A stretch of DNA of 40,663 bases. It comes from Chloroflexota bacterium (GTDB lineage Bacteria; Chloroflexota; Anaerolineae; Aggregatilineales; Aggregatilineaceae). The DNA lies in NCBI GenBank assembly GCA_010092855.1, contig JAADYV010000181.1, forward strand, positions 1 through 40,663, written 5' to 3'. The notes under the pieces were generated by a model. That model did not search any database. It saw only the letters and a list, made by a program, of their open reading frames with translations, and was not told the origin of the DNA. The position numbers and the translations under genes were made by a program. Below, piece by piece: positions 33,359 through 40,663 of this stretch; position 1 is the first letter of the stretch; each line of letters opens with the position of its first letter.

Positions 33359-34573
33359 ATGACATGGGCCACCAAAAAACTGCCGCTTATCCTGGCAGTG
33401 GTATTTATCTTGCTCGCCGCGTTTCCTTCCCCCTCCCCTACCCTGGCACAAGGTCCGGGTACGCATACGGTGCAAGCTGGGGAAAATCTGTTCCGCATTG
33501 CACTGCGCTACAACACCACCGTTGAAGCGCTGAGCGTCGCCAACGGCATCGCCGACCCGACTCGCATTTATCCGGGCCAGGTCCTGGTCATTCCCGCCAC
33601 GGTTACCCCAACAGTAGCAGCTACCAACAGTCCGGCGGTCAACCCTGCCCCAGCAACCGCAGACCCGGCTCCGGCGGCTAATGCCGTGCCTGCCACCAAC
33701 CCTGGCCCGGTGTACTATACGGTCCAGGCCGGCGATAACCTGTCGGCCATTGCGCGTGCTTACGGCGTGCTATGGACCGATATCGCGGTGGCCAACGGCA
33801 TCGCCGACCCCAATACCATCTACCGGGGCCAGCAACTGCTGATTCCTGGGGCAACGGCTCCCGGCACAGCAGCAGTCGCGCCGCCAGTGAACGTGGCTCC
33901 CGCCGCAAACACGGTCCCAGTCACCTCCGACCCGGTCAACGTTGCGCCTCCGGTGCAGGACCCGGTACCAGTGACCAATCCCGTCCCAGCGACGAACACT
34001 GGCACCCGGACACACACCGTGCAAGGCGGCGAACATCTGGCGCAGATCGCGCGGGCGTATAACATAAGCTGGCCCACCATTGCGCGGGCCAATAACATTA
34101 CTGACCCCAACCAGATATATCCCGGCCAGGTGCTGACCATTCCCGCCACCGACGATGGCCAGGGTACCTATATGCAACCAGCAACCTTCAACGCCCCGGC
34201 TGCCCCACCGACGATCACCACCGGCAAGCAGATCGTGGTCGACCTCAGCGACCAGCGCGTCTATGCCTACGAAAACGGCCAACTGCTGCGGTCAGTGTCG
34301 GTCTCCACTGGTCTGGACGTCTACCCCACTGTGCAGGGCGACTTTAATGTGTATCTGAAGTACGACTCGCAGACGATGTCCGGTCCCGGTTATTACCTGC
34401 CCGGCGTGCCTTACGTGATGTACTTCTACCAGGGCTATTCGCTGCACGGCACCTACTGGCACAGCAACTTCGGCACGCAAATGTCACATGGCTGCGTGAA
34501 TATGTACACGCCCGACGCGCAGTGGTTCTATAACTGGGCACCGATTGGAACGCCGGTGCATGTCCAGGCGTAA
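33359..34573 (+). CDS. Three-LysM L,D-transpeptidase (YkuD family)
   Basis: Start at 33359 (MTWATKKLPLILAVVFILLA), with GGAG 7 nt upstream; the track's earlier TTG start is less likely. The 404-residue product has a signal peptide (~1-31) and LysM domains at ~36-79 (HTVQAGENLFRIALRYN), ~119-163 (YTVQAGDNLSAIARAYG) and ~218-262 (HTVQGGEHLAQIARAYN), joined by Pro/Ala/Thr/Val linkers. A YkuD domain covers ~288-404 (QIVVDLSDQRVYAYENGQLL). The catalytic motif is complete: HGTYWHSNFG, then SHGCVNM with nucleophile Cys379. It should form or modify 3-3 peptidoglycan crosslinks, or attach proteins to the wall, outside the membrane. It is a single gene between the flippase and a bidirectional hairpin. 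Confidence 0.94.
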   Translation: MTWATKKLPLILAVVFILLAAFPSPSPTLAQGPGTHTVQAGENLFRIALRYNTTVEALSVANGIADPTRIYPGQVLVIPATVTPTVAATNSPAVNPAPATADPAPAANAVPATNPGPVYYTVQAGDNLSAIARAYGVLWTDIAVANGIADPNTIYRGQQLLIPGATAPGTAAVAPPVNVAPAANTVPVTSDPVNVAPPVQDPVPVTNPVPATNTGTRTHTVQGGEHLAQIARAYNISWPTIARANNITDPNQIYPGQVLTIPATDDGQGTYMQPATFNAPAAPPTITTGKQIVVDLSDQRVYAYENGQLLRSVSVSTGLDVYPTVQGDFNVYLKYDSQTMSGPGYYLPGVPYVMYFYQGYSLHGTYWHSNFGTQMSHGCVNMYTPDAQWFYNWAPIGTPVHVQA

Positions 34574-34596
34574 CTCAGGCAATCTCTTGAAATAGC

Positions 34597-34623
34597 CAGG
34601 GGCCTCCCGCGCGGTGGCCCCTG
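34597..34623. terminator. Strong GC hairpin between convergent genes
   Basis: CAGGGGCC (34597-34604) pairs perfectly with GGCCCCTG (34616-34623) around an 11-nt loop. It lies between the stop codons of the L,D-transpeptidase (plus) and IorB (minus). The flanking T content is low (TTGATAT on one side, GCTATTTC on the other), so termination strength is uncertain. Confidence 0.65.
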
Positions 34624-34680
34624 TTGATATAAACTGAAATCTCTGTTGTTATCTATGCGTGCTTTTCTGACTACACGAAA

Positions 34681-35268
34681 TCAATCTTGGGCGGCTTCGC
34701 GGCCCCGGTGCAGCGCCTCGAGATTCGAAGCGACTACTTTCTCGCCTTTGCGCCCAAACACTTCGCGGATACCGGCCTCAAGCTGCGCCAGTTCCAGCGG
34801 CATATACACCGACGCGGCCCCCAGCAGCACCATGTTTGACGAGCGCGCGGCACGCATGGCCTTTGCAATCCCCTGCGCATCGATCAGTGTCACGTGTGGG
34901 TACTGCTCCAGTGCGCCGTAGACAGTATCAATCTCCGGGTAATCGGGTATGTTGATGAAGGGCGTTTTCTCCGTCACGATCACGCCGTCCGCTGAGAGGA
35001 AGCCCACGTAACGCAGCCCTTCCATCGGCTCCATCGACAGGATCATGTCGGCCTTGCCGTGTGGCACCAGGTCGGAATAGATCGGCCTGCTCCCATAGCG
35101 CAGGTGGCTTTCGACCGCCCCGCCCCGCTGCGACATACCGTGCACTTCCGCCTGTTTGAGATGCAGCCCGCTGTTGACCGCCGCGATCCCAATGATGGCC
35201 GCAATCGACAGCACGCCCTGCCCGCCCACACCGGATAGAATCACGTCGTATTTCACATTATCCGCCAT
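34681..35268 (-). CDS. iorB: Indolepyruvate:ferredoxin oxidoreductase, beta (gamma-type) subunit
   Basis: A 195-residue protein of the 2-oxoacid:ferredoxin oxidoreductase gamma-domain family. The signature YDVILSGVGGQGVLSIAAII is at the N-terminus, followed by AEVHGMSQRGGAVESHLRYG, a very typical IorB stretch. With IorA it converts aryl pyruvates such as indolepyruvate plus CoA to aryl-acetyl-CoA, CO2 and reduced ferredoxin, in aromatic amino-acid catabolism or aryl-acid assimilation. The ATG overlaps the end of iorA by 11 bp (GGCGGATAATG context), so the two are translationally coupled. Full length for the family. Confidence 0.92.
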   Translation of the reverse strand: MADNVKYDVILSGVGGQGVLSIAAIIGIAAVNSGLHLKQAEVHGMSQRGGAVESHLRYGSRPIYSDLVPHGKADMILSMEPMEGLRYVGFLSADGVIVTEKTPFINIPDYPEIDTVYGALEQYPHVTLIDAQGIAKAMRAARSSNMVLLGAASVYMPLELAQLEAGIREVFGRKGEKVVASNLEALHRGREAAQD

Positions 35269-36871
35269 TCTTCGCCGCCTTTTCTGCCTTACGCGAACGC
35301 TTGGCCGTCTCGATGCACTCCCGCCGCGCGATAATCACCGACACGCCCTCATATTCCAGCTCCTCGCGGATCACCTGCACATTCTGCTCATGCTGGCGTG
35401 GCAGCGGCGTGATCACACGGACGTGTTCCTCCGGCACACCGACTCCAACCGCGATGCGTTCCAGGTGTCCCTCCGCCGGAGAAGTCTGGCCGCCGGTCAT
35501 GGCCGTCGTCTCGTTGTCCACGATGACAACCTTTACCGGGGAATTGGCGTTCACGCAGTCCAGCAGGCCCGTCATCCCGGAGTGACTGAAGGTCGAGTCG
35601 CCGATCACGGCCACCGCCGGACGCAAACCGGCATCCGCTGCGCCTTTCGCCATCGTGATCGATGCGCCCATGTCCACACACGAGTTGACCGCGCTGTAAG
35701 GCGGCAGCGCTCCCAGCGTATAGCAGCCAATATCCGAGAATACACGTCCTTTGGAATAGTCCTCCAACGCGGCAGTCAGCGCCGTCAGGCTGTCCCCGTG
35801 TGGGCATCCATCGCACAACTGCGGCGGACGCCCGGTGATAATGTCCGGCGCGGGATAGGATGGCCCCGGCGGCTCAAAACCTAACGCCTGCGCTACCAGC
35901 GAGGGGTTCAATTCCCCGGTTCGTGGCAGCGAGCCGTCCAGTCGTCCGCGCACTTTCCCCGCATCGAACGGGTAACCGCGCAGCTTTTCTTCCACCAGCG
36001 GATACCCATCTTCCAGCACCAGGATTTGGTCACAGCTTTCGACCAGCCGCCCCACCAGCTTCGATGGCAGCGGGTACTGCCCGATCTTGAGCACCGGATG
36101 CGGACAACCATCCGGATAGTTTTCCATCAGGTAATTGTACGCCAGCCCACACGCCAGAATACCCAGGCGCTTGTCTGGACCATTCTCGTAGCGGTTCAGG
36201 AACGACACTTCCGACTCAACCTCGAACTCGCGCTGCTTCTCCACCAGGGCAGCATAATTCCGCCGCGAAATGGCAGGCAGCAGCAGGAATTGCAGCGGAT
36301 TCGCGGGCAGATTCAGTTCCTTTTCTGGGATGCGCGCCCGCGTCTCGATGTCGGCGCGCGAATGTGACAGCCGCGTCGTCAGCCGCACCAGCACCGGAAT
36401 GGCGTATTTCTCCGACAATTCGAAGGCATAAAACGGCAGGTCATAGGCTTCCTGCTGGTTGGCCGGCTCCAACGACGGCACCAGCGCGAACTGGGCGAAA
36501 TAGCGCGAGTCCTGCTCGTTCTGCGAGGAGTGCATTGACGGGTCATCGGCTACGGCCACCAGCAGCCCACCGTGTGCACCGGTGATCGCCGCGTTCATGA
36601 ACGGGTCGGCGGCCACATTCAGCCCAACATGTTTCATGCACGCAATCGCGCGTTTACCGGCGTAGGACATCCCCAGCGCGGCTTCCAGCGCCGTTTTTTC
36701 GTTGGCCGCCCATTCACGGTGCACATCGCGTTCGGCGGCTTCCTGCGAACGTTGAACATATTCCATAATTTCAGTTGACGGCGTCCCCGGATAGGCATAA
36801 CACCCGGACAAACCGGCATCCAACGCCCCCTGGGCCAACGCCTCGTTTCCTAACGGCACAAATTTCCGCAT
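35258..36871 (-). CDS. iorA: Indolepyruvate:ferredoxin oxidoreductase, alpha subunit, without C-terminal ferredoxin domain
   Basis: Start at 36871 (MRKFVPLGNEALAQGALDAG), the conserved N-terminus; the track ORF is 43 codons too long. The 537-residue protein has the pyrimidine-binding domain (CYAYPGTPSTEIMEYVQ, EKTALEAALGMSYAGKRA) and the central domain. The C-terminal TPP-binding domain shows LCDGCPHGDSLTALTAA, GDSTFSHSGMTGLLDCVNAN and VIVDNETTAMTGGQ. It ends at SVIIARRECIETAKRSRKAE. Classical IorA continues after this point with ~60-80 residues holding two [4Fe-4S] clusters; here that module is missing and the stop overlaps iorB. Electrons must therefore leave by another carrier, or the protein is a cluster-less variant. 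It has its own promoter. Confidence 0.92.
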   Translation of the reverse strand: MRKFVPLGNEALAQGALDAGLSGCYAYPGTPSTEIMEYVQRSQEAAERDVHREWAANEKTALEAALGMSYAGKRAIACMKHVGLNVAADPFMNAAITGAHGGLLVAVADDPSMHSSQNEQDSRYFAQFALVPSLEPANQQEAYDLPFYAFELSEKYAIPVLVRLTTRLSHSRADIETRARIPEKELNLPANPLQFLLLPAISRRNYAALVEKQREFEVESEVSFLNRYENGPDKRLGILACGLAYNYLMENYPDGCPHPVLKIGQYPLPSKLVGRLVESCDQILVLEDGYPLVEEKLRGYPFDAGKVRGRLDGSLPRTGELNPSLVAQALGFEPPGPSYPAPDIITGRPPQLCDGCPHGDSLTALTAALEDYSKGRVFSDIGCYTLGALPPYSAVNSCVDMGASITMAKGAADAGLRPAVAVIGDSTFSHSGMTGLLDCVNANSPVKVVIVDNETTAMTGGQTSPAEGHLERIAVGVGVPEEHVRVITPLPRQHEQNVQVIREELEYEGVSVIIARRECIETAKRSRKAEKAAKNGG

Positions 36872-36941
36872 GTACAGTCCCTTCGTCTTCTCGATTAACT
36901 CAAATAATCTACTGATTTTTCTGGGAATACTCCCTGATCGT

Positions 36942-36969
36942 AGTATACGCGCCGACCGCCCCACCCCAA
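36942..36969 (-). promoter_or_regulatory. Promoter of iorAB
   Basis: On the minus strand TTGGGG (complement of 36964-36969), a 16-bp spacer and TATACT (complement of 36942-36947). Transcription would start about 65 nt before the iorA ATG. The hexamers are identical to those of the receptor-kinase promoter at 14591-14619. Confidence 0.55.
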
Positions 36970-37133
36970 CAGGCCATTTCGCCCCTTCCTCCCCTGCCAA
37001 ACGTTACTTCTCCTATGTGACGCCCGACCCGGGTCTACCTCACACGGCCCGAGCTAGACAACTACCCGGAGGTTATCTTAGAATTGGCATATTGAGCACC
37101 CTCTAGTGTTATCATTCACTGTGTGGTGGAAAC

Positions 37134-39500
37134 ATGTCCGATGCCATCCATGAACTAAAAACAAGACTGGCGGCGGTTGAGCGCGACTCGCATACCGATA
37201 TCCGGGAACAGATCGATCTCCTCAACACGCTTGCCAGGAAATTGACGGATATCGACCCCGCCGGCGGCTTAAACTACAGTCATCGTGCCTATGAGCTGTC
37301 GCAGTCCGGGCCCTTTGCCACGCAACCATACGCGCTCGGCTTAGCTACCAGCCTGTTGATGCTGGGGGTCTGCAACTACCAGCTAGGCAACTACGGCAAA
37401 ACGCTCTCACTACTCCTCGAAGGGAAAGCTGTTGCCGAAGCTGGCGGCAATCTCCAGCTCCAGGCAGAACTGCTGCTGAATATCGCCAAAACGTACAACA
37501 TTCTCGGTGACCTGCCGGTGGCGACGGACTACCTGGTTCGAGCTATCGAGCTGTGCGAGGAAACAGCCTTCCAGCAAGGAGAAGCTGAAGCCTATCGCGT
37601 TATGGGTGTCATCCACCACCGGCTTGCCAATCACCAACGGGGCCTGAATGCCTTTCGCAAGGCTTTGAAAATCGAGCGGGACATCGGCAATAAGCCAGGC
37701 GAAGCAGCCCTGCTTAATGACATCGGAGTGCAATACTGCACACTCAAAGACTTCAACAATGCGCTGGACAGTGCCTGTCGTAGTCTCGCACTTTCCCAAG
37801 AATTGCAGCTTGACATGCTCGAAGCAAATGTACTCTGCACCATAGGCGAAATCTACTTCGCACTGGGTGATGGCGATCAGGCGCTGGCGTACTTCGAACA
37901 CAGTATCGTGTTGTCGCGGCGGCTAGGCTTTAAATATGTAGAAATGTTTGCGATGATGATGTCCGGCGAGGTCCATCTACGGCGGGATCGTGTCAACCAG
38001 TCCCTACCCTGCCTGCACCAGGCGTTAGCAATTGCCCACAAAATCGACACCAAAGCAGAACTGTACCGCTGTCACCAACTGCTGGCCAGGGCATACAAAC
38101 GCCAGAGCGACTTTGAAACTGCGTTATTCCATCAAGAACAGTTTCACATGGTATACGAGACAGTATTCAACGAGGAAGCGGATACAAGAGCAAGAAATCT
38201 ACAGATCGCTCACGACACAGAAACCGCTCAAAAAGAAGCCGAAATCTACCGCCTGAAGAACGTGGAACTCGAGCAAGAGATCGCGAAACGGCACAAATTC
38301 GAACAGGAATTGCAGAACTCCCATGACCGTTTGTGGGCCCTGCGTCGTACAGATTTTGAGCTAACGTCCGAATTGGCTGTTAATCATGTGCTGTCGGTCG
38401 CGCTGGAGTCCGCCATGCAACTCAGCGACGCCCAAGCGGGCGGGATTTGGCTGGCCGAAGGGGACAACTTCCGGTTGGTGCAGCCTGCTGGCCATTACCC
38501 GGCAGAGTTGATTGGATCGTGTTTGCCCACTGAAAGCGGAATCTTTGCGCGCGTTATCCTCCAACAACACGCAGAGTTGATACCCAACGTGGCTGCCGAC
38601 TTAGCGACCGTTCCTATCGTGGCTGGCATCTCCGCGATGTTGGCGCTACCTCTGCTGTCGCGCCAGCGGCTGGTGGGCGTGCTGAGCCTGGAAGCCGTTG
38701 AACCAAATGGCTTTGCTTCTGACACTTTCGACACGCTTAGCCTCCTGGCAGCGCGCATTGCGGTTGCCATCGATAATGCCCAGGCACATGAAGAACTGGA
38801 ACACCTCGTCGCAGAACTCGACGCATTCGCGCACACCGTCGCTCACGACCTCAAGAATCCGCTGACCGTAGCCTTCGGTTTCGCGGAGACGTTGCGCACC
38901 ACCGCTTTCGACTGCCTGACCGAAGACGATTTCAATGAGTCGATGGACACGATTTCAGACAGTGTCATCAAAATGAACAGCATTATCGATGCGCTCCTGC
39001 TGCTGGCCAGGGTACGGACGACAGACGAAGTCGACATCGACGTGATCGATACCCCCACCCTGGTGCGCGCCGCCCAGCAGCGTTTGCGCCACCTGGTACA
39101 TCCGTGCAAAGCCGAAATCACGGTTCCGACCAGTTGGCCTGCTGCACGCGGCTATGCGCCGTGGGTCGAGGAAATCTGGTGCAACTACCTCAGCAATGCG
39201 CTGAAGTATGGCGGCCATCCCCCGCGTATCGAATTGGGCGCTGATGTTCAACCCAACGATATGGTCCGTTTTTGGATTCGGGACAATGGACCGGGTCTCA
39301 AACCTGATGAACAGGCGCTGTTGTTCACCCCCTTTTCGCGCCTGAACCGCGTCAAAGTCGAGGGACAGGGCCTCGGTCTGTCCATCGTACAGCGCATAGT
39401 AGAGAAGCTGGGCGGGCAAGTCGGCGTCGACAGTCAGCCCGGTCACGGCAGCGTCTTCAGTTTCACGCTGCCGCTCGCAGAAAGCAAGCAGATACCATGA
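37134..39500 (+). CDS. TPR-GAF soluble histidine kinase
   Basis: A 788-residue cytosolic kinase without membrane helices. Residues ~1-360 are tandem tetratricopeptide repeats (for example LLNDIGVQYCTLKDFNNALD, LCTIGEIYFALGDGDQALAY). A coiled coil (~365-410) and a GAF domain (~415-555; ALESAMQLSDAQAGGIWLAE) follow, then HisKA with phospho-acceptor His571 (TVAHDLKNPLTVAFG). The HATPase domain shows IWCNYLSNALKYGG, RDNGPGLKPDE and GQGLGLSIVQRIVEKLGG. It has no receiver domain, and no response regulator is next to it. Its stop codon overlaps the start of the HAD phosphatase (ATGA), so both are made in coupled fashion. The TPR region suggests that partner proteins, rather than a small ligand alone, control it. 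Confidence 0.92.
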   Translation: MSDAIHELKTRLAAVERDSHTDIREQIDLLNTLARKLTDIDPAGGLNYSHRAYELSQSGPFATQPYALGLATSLLMLGVCNYQLGNYGKTLSLLLEGKAVAEAGGNLQLQAELLLNIAKTYNILGDLPVATDYLVRAIELCEETAFQQGEAEAYRVMGVIHHRLANHQRGLNAFRKALKIERDIGNKPGEAALLNDIGVQYCTLKDFNNALDSACRSLALSQELQLDMLEANVLCTIGEIYFALGDGDQALAYFEHSIVLSRRLGFKYVEMFAMMMSGEVHLRRDRVNQSLPCLHQALAIAHKIDTKAELYRCHQLLARAYKRQSDFETALFHQEQFHMVYETVFNEEADTRARNLQIAHDTETAQKEAEIYRLKNVELEQEIAKRHKFEQELQNSHDRLWALRRTDFELTSELAVNHVLSVALESAMQLSDAQAGGIWLAEGDNFRLVQPAGHYPAELIGSCLPTESGIFARVILQQHAELIPNVAADLATVPIVAGISAMLALPLLSRQRLVGVLSLEAVEPNGFASDTFDTLSLLAARIAVAIDNAQAHEELEHLVAELDAFAHTVAHDLKNPLTVAFGFAETLRTTAFDCLTEDDFNESMDTISDSVIKMNSIIDALLLLARVRTTDEVDIDVIDTPTLVRAAQQRLRHLVHPCKAEITVPTSWPAARGYAPWVEEIWCNYLSNALKYGGHPPRIELGADVQPNDMVRFWIRDNGPGLKPDEQALLFTPFSRLNRVKVEGQGLGLSIVQRIVEKLGGQVGVDSQPGHGSVFSFTLPLAESKQIP

Positions 39501-40288
39501 CACCTCCCCAACCTCCCATCCACGCCGTCCTGCTAGACATCGATGGCACACTGTATTTTGCCGGAGACTGGATCGACTCCGCGCTAGACACAGTCCGCTG
39601 GCTGTTGAACCGCAATCTCCAGGTGCGCTTCCTGACCAACACCACCACCACAAGCCGCCGCGCCGTCTGCCAGCGGTTTGCACCTCACCTCGACGTCCCC
39701 GAAGACTGGTTCTTCACGCCCGCGCGCGCCGCCTATCGCTGGTTCCGTGCGCAAGCCTCACCCCCCACCAGCATCCTGCCTCTCGTCCATTCCGACGTTC
39801 TGCCAGACCTGGGAGACCTGCCCCTTGTCCACGACGAGAACGCCGACGTAGTGTTGCTGGGCGACATGGATGACGAGTGGACTATCGACGCGCTGAACAC
39901 CGGCCTGCGCGCCCTACTGAATGGGGCCACACTGGTGGCGCTGGCCCGCAATCGCCACTGGAAGGCGCGTGACGGCTACCGGCTGGATATCGGCGCGTTT
40001 GTGGCCGCGCTGGAGTACGGCGCGGATGCGCGCTGTGAAACTGTCTTTGGCAAGCCCAACCCGGTCTTCTTTTCTGCACCGCTGAATGAAATGGGCATCG
40101 AACCGGGACACGCGCTGATGGTAGGTGACGACCTGGAAGGAGACGTGATTGGGGCAGTAAACGCTGGTTTGCAGGGGGTGCTGGTCAAGACTGGCAAGTT
40201 CCGCCCTGCCCTGCTGGACAACATCCCAGCTCACATTCCCGCGATCGACTCGATTGCCGTCTTGCCGGACCTGCTCCGCGAGTCGTGA
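39497..40288 (+). CDS. HAD-IIA phosphatase, LHPP-like
   Basis: A 263-residue HAD hydrolase of the C2-capped IIA (NagD/LHPP) branch. Motif I is LLDIDGTLY with nucleophile Asp14 and Asp16; motif II is FLTNTTTTSRR; the motif III Lys is in FGKPNPVFF; motif IV is MVGDDLEGDVIGA. The cap lies between (NADVVLLGDMDDEWTIDALN). The overall layout resembles the LHPP family, which includes phosphohistidine/phospholysine phosphatases, although IIA enzymes also act on nucleotides, phosphoglycolate or pyridoxal phosphate. The ATG overlaps the histidine-kinase stop by 4 nt. A role in removing phosphate from the kinase or its target is a reasoned inference, not shown by the sequence. Confidence 0.88.
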   Translation: MTPPQPPIHAVLLDIDGTLYFAGDWIDSALDTVRWLLNRNLQVRFLTNTTTTSRRAVCQRFAPHLDVPEDWFFTPARAAYRWFRAQASPPTSILPLVHSDVLPDLGDLPLVHDENADVVLLGDMDDEWTIDALNTGLRALLNGATLVALARNRHWKARDGYRLDIGAFVAALEYGADARCETVFGKPNPVFFSAPLNEMGIEPGHALMVGDDLEGDVIGAVNAGLQGVLVKTGKFRPALLDNIPAHIPAIDSIAVLPDLLRES

Positions 40289-40331
40289 AACCCCGCACAA
40301 TTGCATATCCGCGCAACCGTGCAATTTAGGC

Positions 40332-40361
40332 TGGACGGTAAAGCCCATTTAAGGGTATAAT
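40332..40361 (+). promoter_or_regulatory. Promoter of the ABC transporter gene
   Basis: A perfect TATAAT at 40356-40361 has TGGACG (40332-40337) 18 bp upstream. The transcript would have a ~115-nt leader before the ATG at 40482. The intergenic stretch also contains a short AT-rich inverted repeat, GCACAATTGC and GTGCAATTTAG, near 40300-40328. Confidence 0.6.
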
Positions 40362-40481
40362 GCAAATTCTGCCGGGGGACTGTGAAACTGGTTTTACCTT
40401 CAGGGCCGTTAACGTCCGTCAACCGCCAAACCGTCGCCTCAATTTCTATTAGCACGCAAGTAGCCTGCAGGAGAGGCACAT

Positions 40482-40663
40482 ATGAAGATTCTGCTTCGTA
40501 TTCTCCGCTATATGCGCCCCCACTGGCGGATCGCCGTCCTCGTCTATGCCTGCCTTATCGGTGTGACACTGCTCACTCTGGTCGGTCCCTGGCTGATCGG
40601 TGAAGCCGTCGATACAGCGCTGGGCGAGCAGGATAATTTCGCGCTTTTCCCGGATGACTGGTC
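40482..40663 (+). CDS. ABC exporter (fused permease/ATPase), N-terminal fragment
   Basis: The window ends inside this gene; I translated it by hand because the track lists only a shadow frame. AGGAGAGG precedes the ATG. The visible 60 residues (MKILLRILRYMRPHWRIAVL, then CLIGVTLLTLVGPWLIGEAV) are the start of an ABC transmembrane domain of the MdlB/MsbA type: an amphipathic entry helix, TM1 and the characteristic 'P..i...vD' elbow (GPWLIGEAVDTAL). The nucleotide-binding domain would lie beyond the window. Substrate cannot be judged. Confidence 0.85.
   Translation, partial: MKILLRILRYMRPHWRIAVLVYACLIGVTLLTLVGPWLIGEAVDTALGEQDNFALFPDDW

Noticed and set aside
35258-35268. Frameshift explanation for the missing ferredoxin domain of IorA
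   Set aside because: The bases after the iorA stop are the intact iorB coding sequence, and no CxxCxxC-like remnant is visible in other frames there.
40382-40603. Plus-strand ORF of 73 residues before the ABC gene
   Set aside because: It overlaps the promoter leader and the ABC exporter start in another frame; the ABC frame has an AGGAGAGG site and transporter-like sequence.

Overview
The window looks like chromosomal DNA of a peptidoglycan-containing, monoderm-like Chloroflexota, probably of the Anaerolineae lineage. This is an inference from gene content. It has LysM/glycoside-hydrolase fusions, a PknB-type kinase carrying an extracellular NBR1-like Ig domain, giant DUF11 proteins with an LPxTG signal, a sortase, an L,D-transpeptidase, DUF1015, and IorAB in a moderately GC-rich genome. 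I see no rRNA, tRNA, CRISPR array, insertion sequence or phage module. Both ends are cut inside genes.

Region 1 (1-4.4 kb): a truncated single-chain RHH-MazF protein; a two-gene operon of a small helical protein and an SPFH protein; a Nudix hydrolase; and a soluble cNMP-domain histidine kinase. Region 2 (4.4-10.8 kb): secreted carbohydrate-active and cell-wall-binding proteins. These are a DUF5060/GH5-like protein whose expected acid/base Glu is Gln, a two-LysM GH-A protein behind a ~245-nt structured leader RNA, and a Tyr/Pro-rich LysM protein. Region 3 (11.0-17.0 kb): DUF1015, ACT-domain and SGNH-like secreted proteins, a small protein with a probable leaderless mRNA, and the PknB-like receptor kinase.

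Region 4 (17.1-33.2 kb): the dominant feature is a 3978-residue surface protein. It carries, in order, a signal peptide, roughly 25 DUF11-type repeats, an LPATG sorting motif, two membrane helices and then its own sortase domain with the His/Cys/Arg residues in place. Upstream on the same strand are two GT4 glycosyltransferases, with a divergent flippase whose last two thirds are almost free of C and A. Region 5 (33.4-40.7 kb): a three-LysM L,D-transpeptidase, iorA-iorB (IorA lacking its ferredoxin module), a TPR-GAF histidine kinase translationally coupled to an LHPP-like HAD phosphatase, and the start of an ABC exporter.

Taken together, about 30 kb of the window serves the cell envelope: polymer export and glycosylation, wall binding and crosslinking, wall or sugar hydrolysis, surface sensing, and a self-contained sortase/substrate polypeptide. 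The strongest candidate for an undescribed system is that sortase-substrate fusion. Next are the structured leader RNA, the histidine-kinase/phosphohistidine-phosphatase pair, and the strand-asymmetric block in the flippase gene.
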